The position numbers and the translations under genes were made by a program. From Flavobacterium davisii (GTDB taxonomy: Bacteria; Bacteroidota; Bacteroidia; Flavobacteriales; Flavobacteriaceae), in assembly GCF_019565505.1 (NCBI RefSeq), contig NZ_CP067378.1, positions 310,001-374,000 on the forward strand: a DNA stretch of 64,000 nucleotides. The letters are read 5' to 3'. The notes beneath the pieces were generated by a model. That model saw nothing but the letters and a program-made list of their open reading frames with translations. It searched no databases and had not been told where the DNA came from. Every line of letters starts with the position of its first letter. Positions within the stretch are counted from its first letter, which is position 1. Shown here one piece after another: positions 27,600 to 38,880 of this stretch.

Positions 27600-28439
27600 T
27601 TAACTCTGAAGGTTTAAAGTTGGGTTTGAAATTAAAATTTCTTTCATTTCATTTTGTAATTTCAAAGCTTCTTCTCTTGATTTTAGAGCAAAATCTTTAT
27701 CTTTTGAAGCGTAAATAATTCCACGAGAAGAATTAACTAATAAACCTACATTGCTATTCATTCCGTATTTACATACTTCTTGTAGGCTTCCTCCTTGTGC
27801 TCCTACTCCCGGTACTAAGAGGAAACTATCGGGTATAATTTTTCTAATTTCTTGAAAATATTCTGCTTTAGTGGCACCTACTACATACATTAGATTTTCT
27901 GAGTTTTTCCAATTTTTAGATGTTTCTATAACCTGTTTGTATAATTCTTTTCCATTTACATTTAAGGTTTGAAAATCAAAGGCTCCTTCGTTTGATGTTA
28001 AAGCTAACATGATTGTATGTTTGTCTTTAAATGCTAAAAAAGGTTCTACGGAATCTTTTCCCATGTAGGGTGCTACTGTAACGGAATCAAATTTTAGATC
28101 TTCAAAAAATGCTTTGGCATACATAGAGGAGGTATTGCCTATATCGCCTCGTTTTGCATCTGCAATGGTAAAAATTTGAGGATAATTTTTATTAATATAT
28201 TGAATGGTTTTTTCTAACGAAATCCATCCTTTGATTCCATAAGCTTCAAAGAAAGCAATATTGGGTTTATAGGCTACGCATATATCTTGTGTAGCATCTA
28301 TAATAGCTTTATTAAATTCAAATACAGGATCTTCTGTTGTTAAAAGGTGTTGTGGTATTTTATCTAAATCTACATCTAATCCTATGCAAAGGAATGATTT
28401 TTTTTCTTGAATTTGATGGATTAATTGTTGTGTTGTCAT
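27600..28439 (-). CDS. pyrF: Orotidine 5'-phosphate decarboxylase
   Basis: 279 residues from ATG 28439 ([13 protein letters not shown]). It decarboxylates OMP to UMP, the last step of pyrimidine synthesis. The catalytic [17 protein letters not shown] is near residue 93, substrate loops are [12 protein letters not shown] near 20 and VPGVGAQGG near 205, and the length is that of the long PyrF type (about 270-280) found in Bacteroidetes. A longer frame upstream to 28538 is disfavoured because it would translate the terminator stem at 28466-28496. Confidence 0.92.
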   Translation of the reverse strand: MTTQQLIHQIQEKKSFLCIGLDVDLDKIPQHLLTTEDPVFEFNKAIIDATQDICVAYKPNIAFFEAYGIKGWISLEKTIQYINKNYPQIFTIADAKRGDIGNTSSMYAKAFFEDLKFDSVTVAPYMGKDSVEPFLAFKDKHTIMLALTSNEGAFDFQTLNVNGKELYKQVIETSKNWKNSENLMYVVGATKAEYFQEIRKIIPDSFLLVPGVGAQGGSLQEVCKYGMNSNVGLLVNSSRGIIYASKDKDFALKSREEALKLQNEMKEILISNPTLNLQS

Positions 28440-28465
28440 TTTATTTTTTTGTGTTACAAAAATAA

Positions 28466-28496
28466 AAAAAGGATGTTCAATTTGAACATCCTTTTT
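28466..28496 (-). terminator. 15-bp stem-loop terminator upstream of pyrF
   Basis: AAAAAGGATGTTCAA (28466-28480) pairs perfectly with 28482-28496. On the minus strand the stem ends in a U run. It follows the outer-membrane protein gene whose reconstructed stop is 28513-28515, so it ends that unit before pyrF begins. Confidence 0.7.
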
Positions 28497-28512
28497 AATA
28501 AATATCTTAATT

Positions 28513-29112
28513 TTAGAGCTGATAGGAAATTCCTGCATTTAAAATTCCTTTATATCCTAAACCAGCTTCTGCACTTATTCCTAATTTTCCTCCATATCGA
28601 AATCCGATACCTGTTATTTGAAAATTAAATCGGCTTGAATTATCAAAGGATAGTCCTTGTGAGGATAAATCATTTGTTCTGTTTTTGATAAGTGTATAAC
28701 CTATTCCTAAACCTTAATATAATCTAAATTTATTTTTTGACAGATAATTATAATTGGATTTTAGAGCCGGGGTAATATCGTCTTCTTTTTGTTTATTTAC
28801 AATCTTGCCATTGGATATGACATCTGATACAAAAGCTTCATACGCTAGATCTAATCCTAAATTTAACTTATCTACAAGAGCATAACTATAACTAATAGTA
28901 AATACTCCTGAACTGATTTTATTATCTACTGTTATTGCTCCTAAAGTTGCTGGAGTAGTTAAAATATCTGTAACGGTATTAATGATACTGTTAGTTGAAA
29001 CTACTCCATAACTAACTCTGAACTCGCTCGTTCTTTTTTCTTGAGCATTACTATTAAAAAATGAACTTAGTAATAATAATAGGCCTATTTTTTTAAAATT
29101 CGTATTTTTCAT
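28513..29112 (-). pseudogene. Outer-membrane beta-barrel protein with in-frame TAA
   Basis: The frame starts with a signal peptide (MKNTNFKKIGLLLLLSSFFN, cut near SNAQ) and alternating barrel strands (EFRVSYGVVS, FTISYSYALVDKLNLGLDL). It meets TAA at 28714-28716 after KFRLY. The same frame continues GLGIGYTLIKNRTND...GISYQL to 28515, typical last barrel strands ending in a hydrophobic residue. So about 199 residues are interrupted by one nonsense substitution. It follows the OmpA gene on the same strand. Confidence 0.65.
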
Positions 29113-29162
29113 AGTTGTACATTATTTTGTTTATGATGTACAAGATATTAAAAATGATGAAA

Positions 29163-31189
29163 TTATTCAATGATTAATCTCACTTCTACTCTTCTATTCA
29201 ATGCTTTTCCTGCTTTTGTTTTATTAGAAGCTATTGGTTTTGACTCACCATATCCTATTGCTTTTAGTCTTGCTTTATCAATTCCTTTACTTACTAAATA
29301 ATTCATAATAGCGGATGCTCGTGCTTCTGATAAAGCTTGATTTGTTTCTGCTTTCCCTATACTATCTGTATGGCCTTCTAATGAGAATTTAGCTGTAGGA
29401 TATTCTTTTAAAAGGGCTGACATAGCTTCTAATACTGGATAAGTAGTAGATTGGAAAGTATTTTTTCCTGCATCAAACAAAATTGTTTTTGCATAATCAT
29501 TTAGCTTTTTAACAACTGCTTGTGTTACTTCAGGACATCCATTGTTTTTGATTGTTCCGGTACATCTATACATTTGTCATCTTTGTCTAACACCATATCT
29601 CCATCTGTATCAGGCCAAGGACAACCTTTATTTTCAACAGGTCCTGCTATTGTTATACATTTATCTTCAGGATCTATAACACCGTCATTGTCGGTATCTT
29701 TATAAGGACATCCTCCGTTTTCTTTGGGTCCTTTTTCGTTAATACATTGATCTACATTGTCTAACAAACCATCATTATCGGTGTCAGGTATTATCTTTTC
29801 TACCACTACAGGTGTCGGCTCTGGTTGTTTTATTTCTTTTGGCTGTTTTACTCTTTTTTCTCCTTTATAAATTGGTACTTTTAATCCAAAATAAACATCG
29901 GCACCTTTTGACTCTGATGAAATGAGATTGCTTAAGATAGATCCTGATCCTAAGAATAAAGGACCAAAACGCAAACTAGTTCCTACATTTAGTCCTCTGT
30001 ATTCCATATAGTTTACTGGCAAAGCAAAACTAAACCATTTGCTTTCGTAACGTGGAGTTAAAATATAGGTATTAGCAATTGATGTTGTATTTAAGGCTTT
30101 TTTATCGTTTAAATTAAAATCACCGTTAATATTTAAATAAAATTTTCTAAAAAAATTCCAATCTATATTGGTATGTAAAGCGGTTGGCAGCATTACTTTT
30201 TGTGAAGTATTAACCTCTGGAGTTGAATCAAATAATGTTAAAATCTTGTCTAAATTTCCTGCTGATTCAACAAGTACTTGATTGATGGTAATGCTATTAA
30301 ATTCGTAATGATTTTCTGTATTTGATTTATAGTTAATAGAACCTATATCGGTTACAGATACTCCAAATTTCCATTTATAATTAGGCCCATATTTTTTTTG
30401 AATATCCTGATTTTTTATTTCAAATAGGAATCCTAAATCACCTCCAAATCCATTAGAATTTGAGTTGTATTTAATTTCTTTATCTAGGTTATCAAATTCT
30501 TTAGTACCGCCATAAATAAAATCTCCTGTGGCTGTAATTTTTTGATTTTTAGGAAGATTATTTGCATTAAAAAACAAGCTTATATTTCTTCCGTAGGCAT
30601 ACGAATTTGCAAATCCTTGTAAATACTTTAATGAAAAACCTCCTTTTAATGAATATTGTTCGTTATTTAGGATAATGGCTCCATAAGACAAGCCTACTTC
30701 TGCCCAAGTATTGGCTACCATGTTAAAATCACCTTCATCAATATTATAATTTTTAACATCTTTGAAATCTTCTCTAAATTTATCAAATAAAGTACCATTT
30801 AACTCGTGTATGTTTGCATTTCCTCTGGCTCTAGAAAAAAAACCAATAGCGTGTTTGGGTGCAATATTAAACATAAATGAGGGACCTAATACGTCTGCAT
30901 TTACGATTGCATTATTGTTTGATGAAGCAAATTTTTTGGCTTGTAAATCTATATCAAAGTCTTTTTTTAAAAGGTCTGTAATTTTGACACCAAAATAATC
31001 GTTACCTAGCAAGGCACTTCCTGAAACTAAATTTAAATCTAGACGATAGGGAGATCCTACTATAGCGGCGGGATTATAAATCATACCGTGTACACCACTG
31101 TAGTTATCGGGAACAAATCCGATATAGGACTGTGCTTGTATTTGTTCTGCACAGAGGAAAAGAGAAAATAATGTGAGAAGTTTTTTCAT
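29163..31189 (-). pseudogene. OmpA-family protein with TSP3 repeats (frame-disrupted)
   Basis: Signal peptide ([18 protein letters not shown]), then a large DUF5723-like outer-membrane region of about 400 residues ([20 protein letters not shown]). Then come three calcium-binding TSP3 repeats ([42 protein letters not shown]). The OmpA C-terminal peptidoglycan-binding domain (FSLEGHTDSIGKAETNQALS, RRVEVRLIIE) is in the next frame. One missing base near 29560 between IDVP and [11 protein letters not shown] separates them. It would link outer membrane and cell wall. Confidence 0.8.
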
Positions 31190-31240
31190 TTTTTTTATTT
31201 GATGATGGTTTTATTGTTTAAAAGTAGAGGCTCTTCTAAA

Positions 31241-31313
31241 AAATGACAATCTTATTGTTTCGACCATAGGGAGAAATCACATAATACTGGTAATGTGACT
31301 TCTCCTGTCGTTG
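31241..31313. repeat. REP-like palindromic repeat, degenerate
   Basis: AAATGACAATCTTATTGTTTCGACC then ATAGGGAGAAATCACAT pairs with ATGTGACTTCTCC, with one mismatch. The TCGACC...GGGAGAAATC phrase matches short palindromic repeats widespread in Bacteroidetes intergenic regions. It lies between the OmpA gene start and the prfA end. A related element is at 63870-63959. Confidence 0.4.
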
Positions 31314-31355
31314 AAGTAATAAATTAAACGCTGAGTATTAACTTTTCAGCCCCCA

Positions 31356-32429
31356 TTAATATACTTCTGATTCTTTTAATTTTTCGGTATTAGCTACTAA
31401 TTGTAATTCGTCTATAAATTTTTGAATTTTTCCACCCATTACACCATCCATATCAAAAATATCCATACCTATTCTATGATCTGTTACACGTCCTTGTGGA
31501 AAATTATAGGTTCTAATTTTTGCCGAGCGATCCCCTGAGCTAACTTGCGAATTACGTTTTTTAGCGTCTTCTTCTTGTTTTTTAGCTAGTTCCATTTCGT
31601 ACAAACGGGAGCGTAGTACTGACAAGGCTTTATCTTTATTTTTGTGTTGTGATTTTTCGTCTTGACATTGTGCTACTAATCCTGTTGGAATGTGTGTCAT
31701 ACGCACAGCTGATTTGGTTGTATTTACAGATTGTCCGCCGGGTCCTGAAGAACAGAATAAATCAATACGAACATCATTCATATCTATATGTACATCAAAC
31801 TCTTCTGCTTCTGGTAATACCATAACGGTAGCAGCAGAGGTGTGTACGCGTCCTTGTGTTTCTGTTTGGGGTACACGTTGTACACGGTGTACACCTGCTT
31901 CGTATTTTAAAGTTCCGTAAACATCTTCTCCTGTTACTTCAAAAATAATTTCTTTAAATCCTCCAGCTGTTCCTTCGTTTAGATCTACAACAGAGGTTCT
32001 CCATCCTTTGGTTTCACAGTATCTGGTATACATCTTATATAAATCTCCTGCAAATAAAGAGGCTTCATCCCCACCTGTACCAGCACGAATTTCAACCATT
32101 ACGTTCTTAGCGTCTTCTGGATCTTTAGGGATTAGCATGAATTTGATTTCTTCCTCTAATTGAGGGAGTCTTTCTTGTGCTTCTTCTAGTTGCATTTTTG
32201 CCATTTCTATCATTTCAGCATCAGCACCATCTGCTATAATTTCTTTGGCTTCATTAATATTTCCAACAAGGTTTACATATTCATCACGTTTTTCAACTAA
32301 CGCTTTTAAATCTTTGTATTCTTTATTTAATTGTACATAACGTTTTTGATCAGCAATAACATCTGGTTGGATAATTAAATCTGAAACCTCATCAAAACGC
32401 TGTTTTACATATTGAAGTCTTTCTAACAT
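31356..32429 (-). CDS. prfA: Peptide chain release factor 1
   Basis: 357 residues, intact. Releases peptide at UAA and UAG codons. The GGQ motif lies in [20 protein letters not shown] near residue 228, and the RF1-type anticodon-like PxT region is around [16 protein letters not shown] and earlier [17 protein letters not shown]. The N-terminal coiled segment ([15 protein letters not shown]) is normal. It is separated from the amidohydrolase genes by a gap of about 200 bases in which no other gene is seen. Confidence 0.95.
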   Translation of the reverse strand: MLERLQYVKQRFDEVSDLIIQPDVIADQKRYVQLNKEYKDLKALVEKRDEYVNLVGNINEAKEIIADGADAEMIEMAKMQLEEAQERLPQLEEEIKFMLIPKDPEDAKNVMVEIRAGTGGDEASLFAGDLYKMYTRYCETKGWRTSVVDLNEGTAGGFKEIIFEVTGEDVYGTLKYEAGVHRVQRVPQTETQGRVHTSAATVMVLPEAEEFDVHIDMNDVRIDLFCSSGPGGQSVNTTKSAVRMTHIPTGLVAQCQDEKSQHKNKDKALSVLRSRLYEMELAKKQEEDAKKRNSQVSSGDRSAKIRTYNFPQGRVTDHRIGMDIFDMDGVMGGKIQKFIDELQLVANTEKLKESEVY

Positions 32430-32627
32430 ATTGTAATTCTTCTATTTTGGACTACAAAATTACAATTTTTGTTTCAAGAACCAAGAATTAGAGATTTAAG
32501 TTTTATGATCTGGTTTAAATATATTTTTATAAATATTTTTTTCCCTTTTAAAAGAAAGCTTCGTGTACTATCAAAAATCTTATTATTTATTGTTTTTCAT
32601 TAAGTTGATGATTTCTATTTAAAGTTT

Positions 32628-33929
32628 TTATTGAATGCTATATTTTTTTTTGTATTTATCGTTTAATTGGGTTTGATGTGATTGTAAAGAAATTTTTCTT
32701 CCTTGAATATAGGCGTGTGATAGGTTATTTGTACGCATATCCAGTGCATCTCCTTCAGAAATAAAGAGTGTTGCTTCTTTACCTACTTCTAAGGAACCGC
32801 AAATAGAATCAATTCCTAAAATTTTAGCGGTATTTAGGGTAATTGTTTGTAAGGCTTGTTCTTTTGTCAGTCCATAGGCTACTGTTGTTCCTGCTTGAAA
32901 AGGTATATTTCTGGTATTCATTCGTTCCATGTCTCCACTGTTTTCTAAACCTACTAAAACACCTTTTTCTATTAAGAGTTTGGCTATTTTAAAGGGGTGA
33001 TCTATGTCATCTTGATCTAAATTGGGTAAACTGTGTACTCTTCCTACTAAGACTGCTATATTATTTTTAACTAAAAGAGGTGCTATTTTATCAGCTTGAT
33101 ATCCTCCAATGATTACCATTTTTTGTATTTGATTTTCTTGTATCACTCTAATGGCATCGATGATTTGTTTTTCTTCATTGGCGTTTACATATAGGGTTTG
33201 GGTTCCATTAAAAACACCTCTTAAAGATTCATATACTCTATTTTTTTCTATTGGTTCACTGGCTAAATAGGCTTTTGCATTTTTTAAAAAATCAGAAAAC
33301 TCGTTTACTTCTTTTAAATATTCTTTGTTTATTTCTATCATTCCTGGTTCAGCCCACCATCCTGTTTTTTTAAACGTGGCTGGAAAATTACAATGAATTC
33401 CATCATTTTCTTTTACAACTGCTTCTTCCCAGTTCCAAGCGTCCATTTGGACAATAGATGAAGTTCCCGCTATGGTTCCTCCTCTTGGTGCAACTTGAGC
33501 TATAAGAACGCCATTAATACGTGCTGTTTCTATTACTTTTGATTCTGTATTATAAGCTATAAGACTTCTTATGTTAGGAGTAAAACCGCCTATTTCTCTT
33601 TCATCGTTAGTTGCTTTTACGGCATCTATTTCAACTAATCCTATTGTAGAATTGGGAGCTATAAAACCGGGATATATATGTTTGCCTTCTGCTTGTATTA
33701 CTTCGTCATAGGTACTTAAATCTATACGAGTAAGGCGAGCATCCGCTACTAAGTTTATTTTACCGTCTTTAAAGCCTACTGCGCTATTTTCTATTTTTTC
33801 TCCATTTCCCAAATGCGCTACACCGTTGATAATCAGTACTGATTTGGTTTGTTTAGGGGCTGGAATTTGTTGAGAGTAAATGCCTGTTGCAAATAGTAAG
33901 GAGTATAAAATTTTTATATTTATTTTCAT
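32628..33929 (-). CDS. Amidohydrolase, exported (short paralogue)
   Basis: 433 residues with a signal peptide (INIKILYSLLFATGIYSQ). The N-terminal composite beta domain (SVLIINGVAHLGNGEKIENS, IQAEGKHIYPGFIAP) and the C-terminal EQALQTITLNTAKILGIDSICGSLEVGKEA are standard for imidazolonepropionase-type amidohydrolases. The usual HxH metal motif after YPGFI is replaced by APNSTIG, so metal binding and activity are doubtful in this copy. It lies 40 bases after the larger amidohydrolase gene and is probably its operon partner. Confidence 0.8.
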   Translation of the reverse strand: MKINIKILYSLLFATGIYSQQIPAPKQTKSVLIINGVAHLGNGEKIENSAVGFKDGKINLVADARLTRIDLSTYDEVIQAEGKHIYPGFIAPNSTIGLVEIDAVKATNDEREIGGFTPNIRSLIAYNTESKVIETARINGVLIAQVAPRGGTIAGTSSIVQMDAWNWEEAVVKENDGIHCNFPATFKKTGWWAEPGMIEINKEYLKEVNEFSDFLKNAKAYLASEPIEKNRVYESLRGVFNGTQTLYVNANEEKQIIDAIRVIQENQIQKMVIIGGYQADKIAPLLVKNNIAVLVGRVHSLPNLDQDDIDHPFKIAKLLIEKGVLVGLENSGDMERMNTRNIPFQAGTTVAYGLTKEQALQTITLNTAKILGIDSICGSLEVGKEATLFISEGDALDMRTNNLSHAYIQGRKISLQSHQTQLNDKYKKKYSIQ

Positions 33930-33969
33930 TGTTTCATATCTTTAAAAGGGTACAAGAATTGAATTATTA

Positions 33970-36900
33970 CTATTCCATTGTATCACAATGGTATTGTTTT
34001 TTTATTTTTTTAACTACTGGTACTGTAAAAGTTCCTTGATTTTTTTCTTGTAGCATTTGATTGATTAACTCTGCTTTTTCTAATTGAATGGATTTTCGGT
34101 GTTGTTTATCTTGTTCAGTGTCATAATATATGATCCCTTCAACCATGGTTTTATCTACTTTTGCATATATTGATAATGGGTTATTATCCCATAAAACTAA
34201 ATCAGCATCTTTACCTATTTTTATACTTCCTATTTTATGATCTAGATGGAGTAATTTAGCGGGATTTAATGTAACCATTTTCCAAGCATCTTCTTCTGAA
34301 ACTCCTCCGTATTTAACTATTTTTGCGGCTTCTTGATTTAATCGTCTTGACATTTCTGCATCATCTGAATTAATTGCTACAAGTACTCCTTGTTTATGTA
34401 AAATTGAGGCATTGTATGGAATGGCATCATTTACTTCATATTTATAGGCCCACCAATCAGAAAAAGTAGATGCTCCTACCCCATGTTGTTTCATTTCATT
34501 AGCTACTTTGTAACCTTCTAATATATGGGTAAAAGTGTTTACTTTAAAATTAAACTTTTCGGCTACTCGCATTAGTGATAAAATTTCAGATTGAACATAC
34601 GAATGACAGGAAATAAATCGTTTTTTATTTAAAATTTCGGCTATTGTTTGTAATTCAAGATCTATACGTGGTTGTTTTAATTTACCTGATTTTCCTTGTG
34701 CATTATACAATTTCCAATTTTGGTCATATTCTAATGCTCGAGTAAAATAATCTACGAATACTTGTTCTACTCCCATACGTGTTTGTGGAAAACGAGTTGG
34801 ATTTGAAATATCCCAGTTGGATTGTTTTACATTTTCTCCTAAAGCGAATTTGATGAACTGGGGTGAATTTTGAAAAATCATTTCGTCTGGTGATAATCCC
34901 CATTTCCAACGTACTATGGCTGAGCGTCCCCCAATAGGATTGGCTGATCCATGTAATAATTGTGAAGTTGTTACGCCTCCTGCTAGATTTCTATAAATAT
35001 TTACATCTTCTGAATTAATAACATCTTCTATTGTAACTTCTGCTGATGAGTTATGTCCTCCTTCATTCACTCCATTAGATATTGCTATATGAGAATGTTC
35101 ATCTATGATTCCACTTGTTAGATGCTTGCCTTTAGCATCTATTATTTGTGCTGTTTCTTCTTTTATTGATTTTCCTAAAGCTACTATTTTTCCATTTTTT
35201 ACTAAAACATCGGTTTCTGTTAAAATTCCTTCTTTTTCATTTGTCCAAACTGTTGCATTTTTAAATAGTACATTTTTTTCTTTGGGTTTTTCTTTATTAC
35301 CATAAGGTAAGTTAGGATAGGTTATGGGAAAAATTTTATTTAAATATTCTTTCTTTTGTTCTTCTTCTTTGGATATAAAGATAGCGGATTGTTTTGCTTC
35401 CCAAACCGATTCTGATCCATCGGCTTTTATGACTTTTCCTGTCATTTTTTTAGTATCTGAAACAAAACCTGCTAATCTATGAAATTCTGTTTTAGTGGTA
35501 TCTACTGTTTGTAACAGGATGTTTACCCAATTATTAGATAGTGTTAATTTGGAATTTATTGTTTTATCTTGATCATTTTTAATTTCTATTTTGGGTGTTT
35601 TTATTTCCCCTTCAATTTTCATTTTATAGTTTTCATTTCCAATAGTTAACTGATAATTTCCTCTGATATCTTTTGCTTCTAAATCATTAATTACATATTT
35701 CTTACCATTAACCCAGTTTTCAAACAAAGTTGTTTTTATATCAAAAATATCTCCTGAAGTAATTAAAAAATTGGCATAAGCTCCTGCTTTTAAACAACCT
35801 ATCTGATTTTCTTTGCCTAATAAATGAGCTGGAACTGTAGTTAAGGCTTCTAATGCTGTGGTCGTATTTAAACCATATTTTATTGCCTTTAACAAATTGG
35901 TCTTAAAGTCTTCTAATTTCTTTAATTTATCTGTTGTTAAAGCAAATACAATACCGTTTTCGTTTAATATTTTAGGGTTTAAGGGTGCTTGATTCCAAAA
36001 ACGTAAATCGGCCAATTCTATTTGGTTGGCTATATAAGGATCGGATACGTCGTAAGTTTCAGGAAAATGAATGGGAATAATAAATTGGGAATTTGTTTTT
36101 TTATTTCTTCAATACGCTCAAATTCATTTCCTGAACCTTTAAATATATAATTAACGCCTAATTGTTTTCCTATTTTCGCTACACGCAGTGCATTTAATTT
36201 GTCTTCTGTAGCAAAAATTTGAATTAATTTTTCATTTTTTATTAAAGCTTCTAATGAGGTATCTTTATATTCTGAATTTCCTTTTTATACCAATTAGCAT
36301 CGTAATACATTTGCTTCAAAAGTGCTAAAATCCCCATTAATGACGATGGATAAGCTTGATTAGAAGAGGCACTTCTCATGAGGGCAAAATGATGAGTGGC
36401 TGATTTTTCTAAGAAATTATTAATTCCATTTTCATTATTTAAAAAAACTAAAGCACCTGTACCTCTTGCAATCCCGTCTGGAATATGAGTTCCTAACACT
36501 CCAAATCCAGCTTTTAAAAATTCTTCTGCTTTTTGAGTATCATATTTGTAAGCTTCAAAAGCATTTTTTTCTGGTTTGATATGTTCGTTCCAATAATATC
36601 CTTTCTTTTTGGTATCATATAATGGATTATTATCTTTATACGCATTTAACTTTTCATTGGTTTGGATACCAAAATTGGTATATAAATCAATAAATGAAGG
36701 ATAGAGGTTCTTTCCTTTTAAATCAATAGTGATAGTATTTTTTGGAATTATTAGATTTTGACCAACTTCCACCACTTTGCCTTCTTTGATTAATAATATT
36801 CCATTTTCTATTATTTCTGAAGGTGTAACGTAAATTTTTGCATTAATAAAAGCTATAAAATTAGAAGTTTTGCTTTGAACGCTTTCATTATTAGGAAAAT

Positions 36901-36970
36901 ACTCTTGGGAATTTATAGTATTTAACAATATTAAATTAAGGAATAAGCATGCTATAATTTTTTTCATCAT
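33970..36970 (-). pseudogene. Two-domain amidohydrolase, exported (frame-disrupted)
   Basis: About 1000 residues over three frames. The N-terminal part has a signal peptide (IIACLFLNLILLNTINSQ) and an inactive first half (YPSFIDLYTNFGI). The second half is a complete catalytic domain with GIIDEHSHIAIS (HxH metal ligands), FISCHSYVQSEI, FKVNTFTHILEGYK and AINSDDAEMSRR. One missing A near 36281 and one missing base near 36080 restore the whole. Such large exported amidohydrolases are common in Bacteroidetes; the substrate is not known. Confidence 0.8.
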
Positions 36971-37119
36971 TCATGATTTATTTATTTTTGAAAATTAAAA
37001 ATAACATCTCTATTTAGAGTTTATTTATTAAAATTTTAACATTTATTTAAGAACAAAACTAAATAATAAATGTTTTTATTACTTTTGTCATATATAAGCC
37101 ATTTAAAATAATATAAGCC

Positions 37120-38653
37120 ATGTTAGTAAAAGTATTTGGAAGTGCCGTATTTGGTGTAGATGCTACTACTATTACAGTAGAAGTAAATACAGAAAAAGGG
37201 ATTGGTTATCATCTAGTAGGACTACCTGATAGTACCATTAAGGAAAGTTGTTTTAGAATAGCAGCTGCTCTTAAGAATAATCATTATCAATTTCCTGGAA
37301 AAAAATAATTGTAAATATGGCCCCAGCCGATTTACGCAAAGAAGGATCTGCTTATGATTTAACAATTGCAATAGGTATTTTAGCTGCTTCTGGACAAATT
37401 AATGAAGCCCAAATAAAGGAATACATTATAATGGGTGAACTTTCTTTAGATGGGAGTTTACAACCTATAAAAGGAGCTCTTCCTATTGCTATAAAAGCTA
37501 GAGAAGAAGGTTTTAAAGGTTTTTTCTTGCCAAAACAAAATGCTAATGAAGCAGCTATTGTATCTGATTTGGCGGTTTATGGTATTGAAAATGTACGTGA
37601 AATTATTGATTTTTTTGAAAAGAAAATACAACTAGAGCCTACAAAAATCAACACTCGTGAAGAATTTTTTAAAACTATTGATTTTGCAGAATTTGATTTT
37701 GCAGAAGTAAGAGGGCAAGAATCTATTAAAAGATGTATGGAAATAGCGGCAGCTGGAGGTCATAACATCATTTTAATTGGACCTCTGGATCGGGTAAAAC
37801 TATGTTAGCCAAACGACTACCCAGCATTTTACCTCCTATGACACTAAAAGAAGCATTGGAAACAACTAAAATACACAGTGTTGCTGGAAAAGCTAAGGAT
37901 TCAGGCTTAATGAATCAACGTCCTTTTAGAGCACCTCATCATTCTGCCTCAAGTGTTTCTTTAGTTGGAGGAGGTAGTTATCCACAACCTGGCGAAATTT
38001 CTTTAGCCCATAATGGTGTTCTTTTTTTAGATGAACTACCTGAGTTTAAACGAGAAGTTTTGGAAGTAATGCGACAGCCGTTAGAGGATCGAGAAGTAAC
38101 AATAGCAAGAGCTAAATTTACCATTACCTACCCCTCTTCTTTTATGCTTGTTGCTAGTATGAATCCTAGTCCTAGTGGATATTTTCATGATTCTAATTCT
38201 AAATTAAGTGGCACTGCTAATGAAATGCAGCGTTATATGAGTAAAATATCAGGTCCTTTGTTGGATCGAATAGATTTACATATAGAAGTAACCCCTGTAC
38301 CTTTTGAAAAACTTTCGGATAATAAACCATCAGAATCTAGTTTTGAAATTAGAAAGAGAGTTTGTAAAGCACGCGAAATTCAGAGTTTAAGATTCGAAAA
38401 ATATGATCATTTACACTACAATGCTCAAATGACAACAAAACAAATAAGAGAATATTGTCTTTTAGATGCCGATTCTATCCATTTATTAAAAACTGCTATG
38501 GATCGTTTAAACTTATCTGCTAGAGCTTATGATAGAATTTTAAAAGTGTCTCGCACGATTGCCGATCTTGAAAATTCAGAAAATGTCCAAGCGGATCATA
38601 TAGCGGAAGCAATACAATACAGGAGTTTAGACCGAGAAGGCTGGCTTGGGTAA
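37120..38653 (+). pseudogene. comM: ComM/YifB family Mg-chelatase-like AAA ATPase (frame-disrupted)
   Basis: Three frames join into the 510-residue ComM, a hexameric helicase that extends branches during recombination of incoming DNA. VEVNTEKGIGYHLVGLPDST begins the N-terminal domain. The first break is in an A run (37297-37303) after QFPGKK, one A short. The second is in GPPGSGKT: 37785 reads GGACCTCTGG, lacking one C of the Walker A. Then follow [20 protein letters not shown] (Walker B), the MNPSPSGY motif and [11 protein letters not shown]. Monocistronic, with a terminator at 38666-38704. Confidence 0.85.
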
Positions 38654-38665
38654 TATTTTACAACT

Positions 38666-38704
38666 AAAAAGAGAATATTCAAAAAATTATGATATTCTCT
38701 TTTT
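38666..38704. terminator. 13-bp stem-loop terminator after comM
   Basis: AAAAAGAGAATAT (38666-38678) pairs perfectly with 38692-38704 around a 13-base loop, ending in a T run. It is 13 bases after the comM stop and could also serve the minus strand. Confidence 0.65.
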
Positions 38705-38880
38705 ACATAAATCTATAAAAATTAAAACGATTCAAAAAGTTGAAATCTTATTATTTTAATTCAAAAATCACCTTACTTTAATCAGTAAAAGGAAATTTGA
38801 AGAAGCAAGAAACAAAACAATTCGTATTGCATTTAAATCTTATTTCTTTTTAAAATATTATTTTTTAAAGACTATAAAAA

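Noticed and set aside
28425..28538. Extended N-terminus of PyrF from 28538
   Set aside because: It would translate a perfect terminator stem (28466-28496), and PyrF normally starts at the MTTQQLI position.
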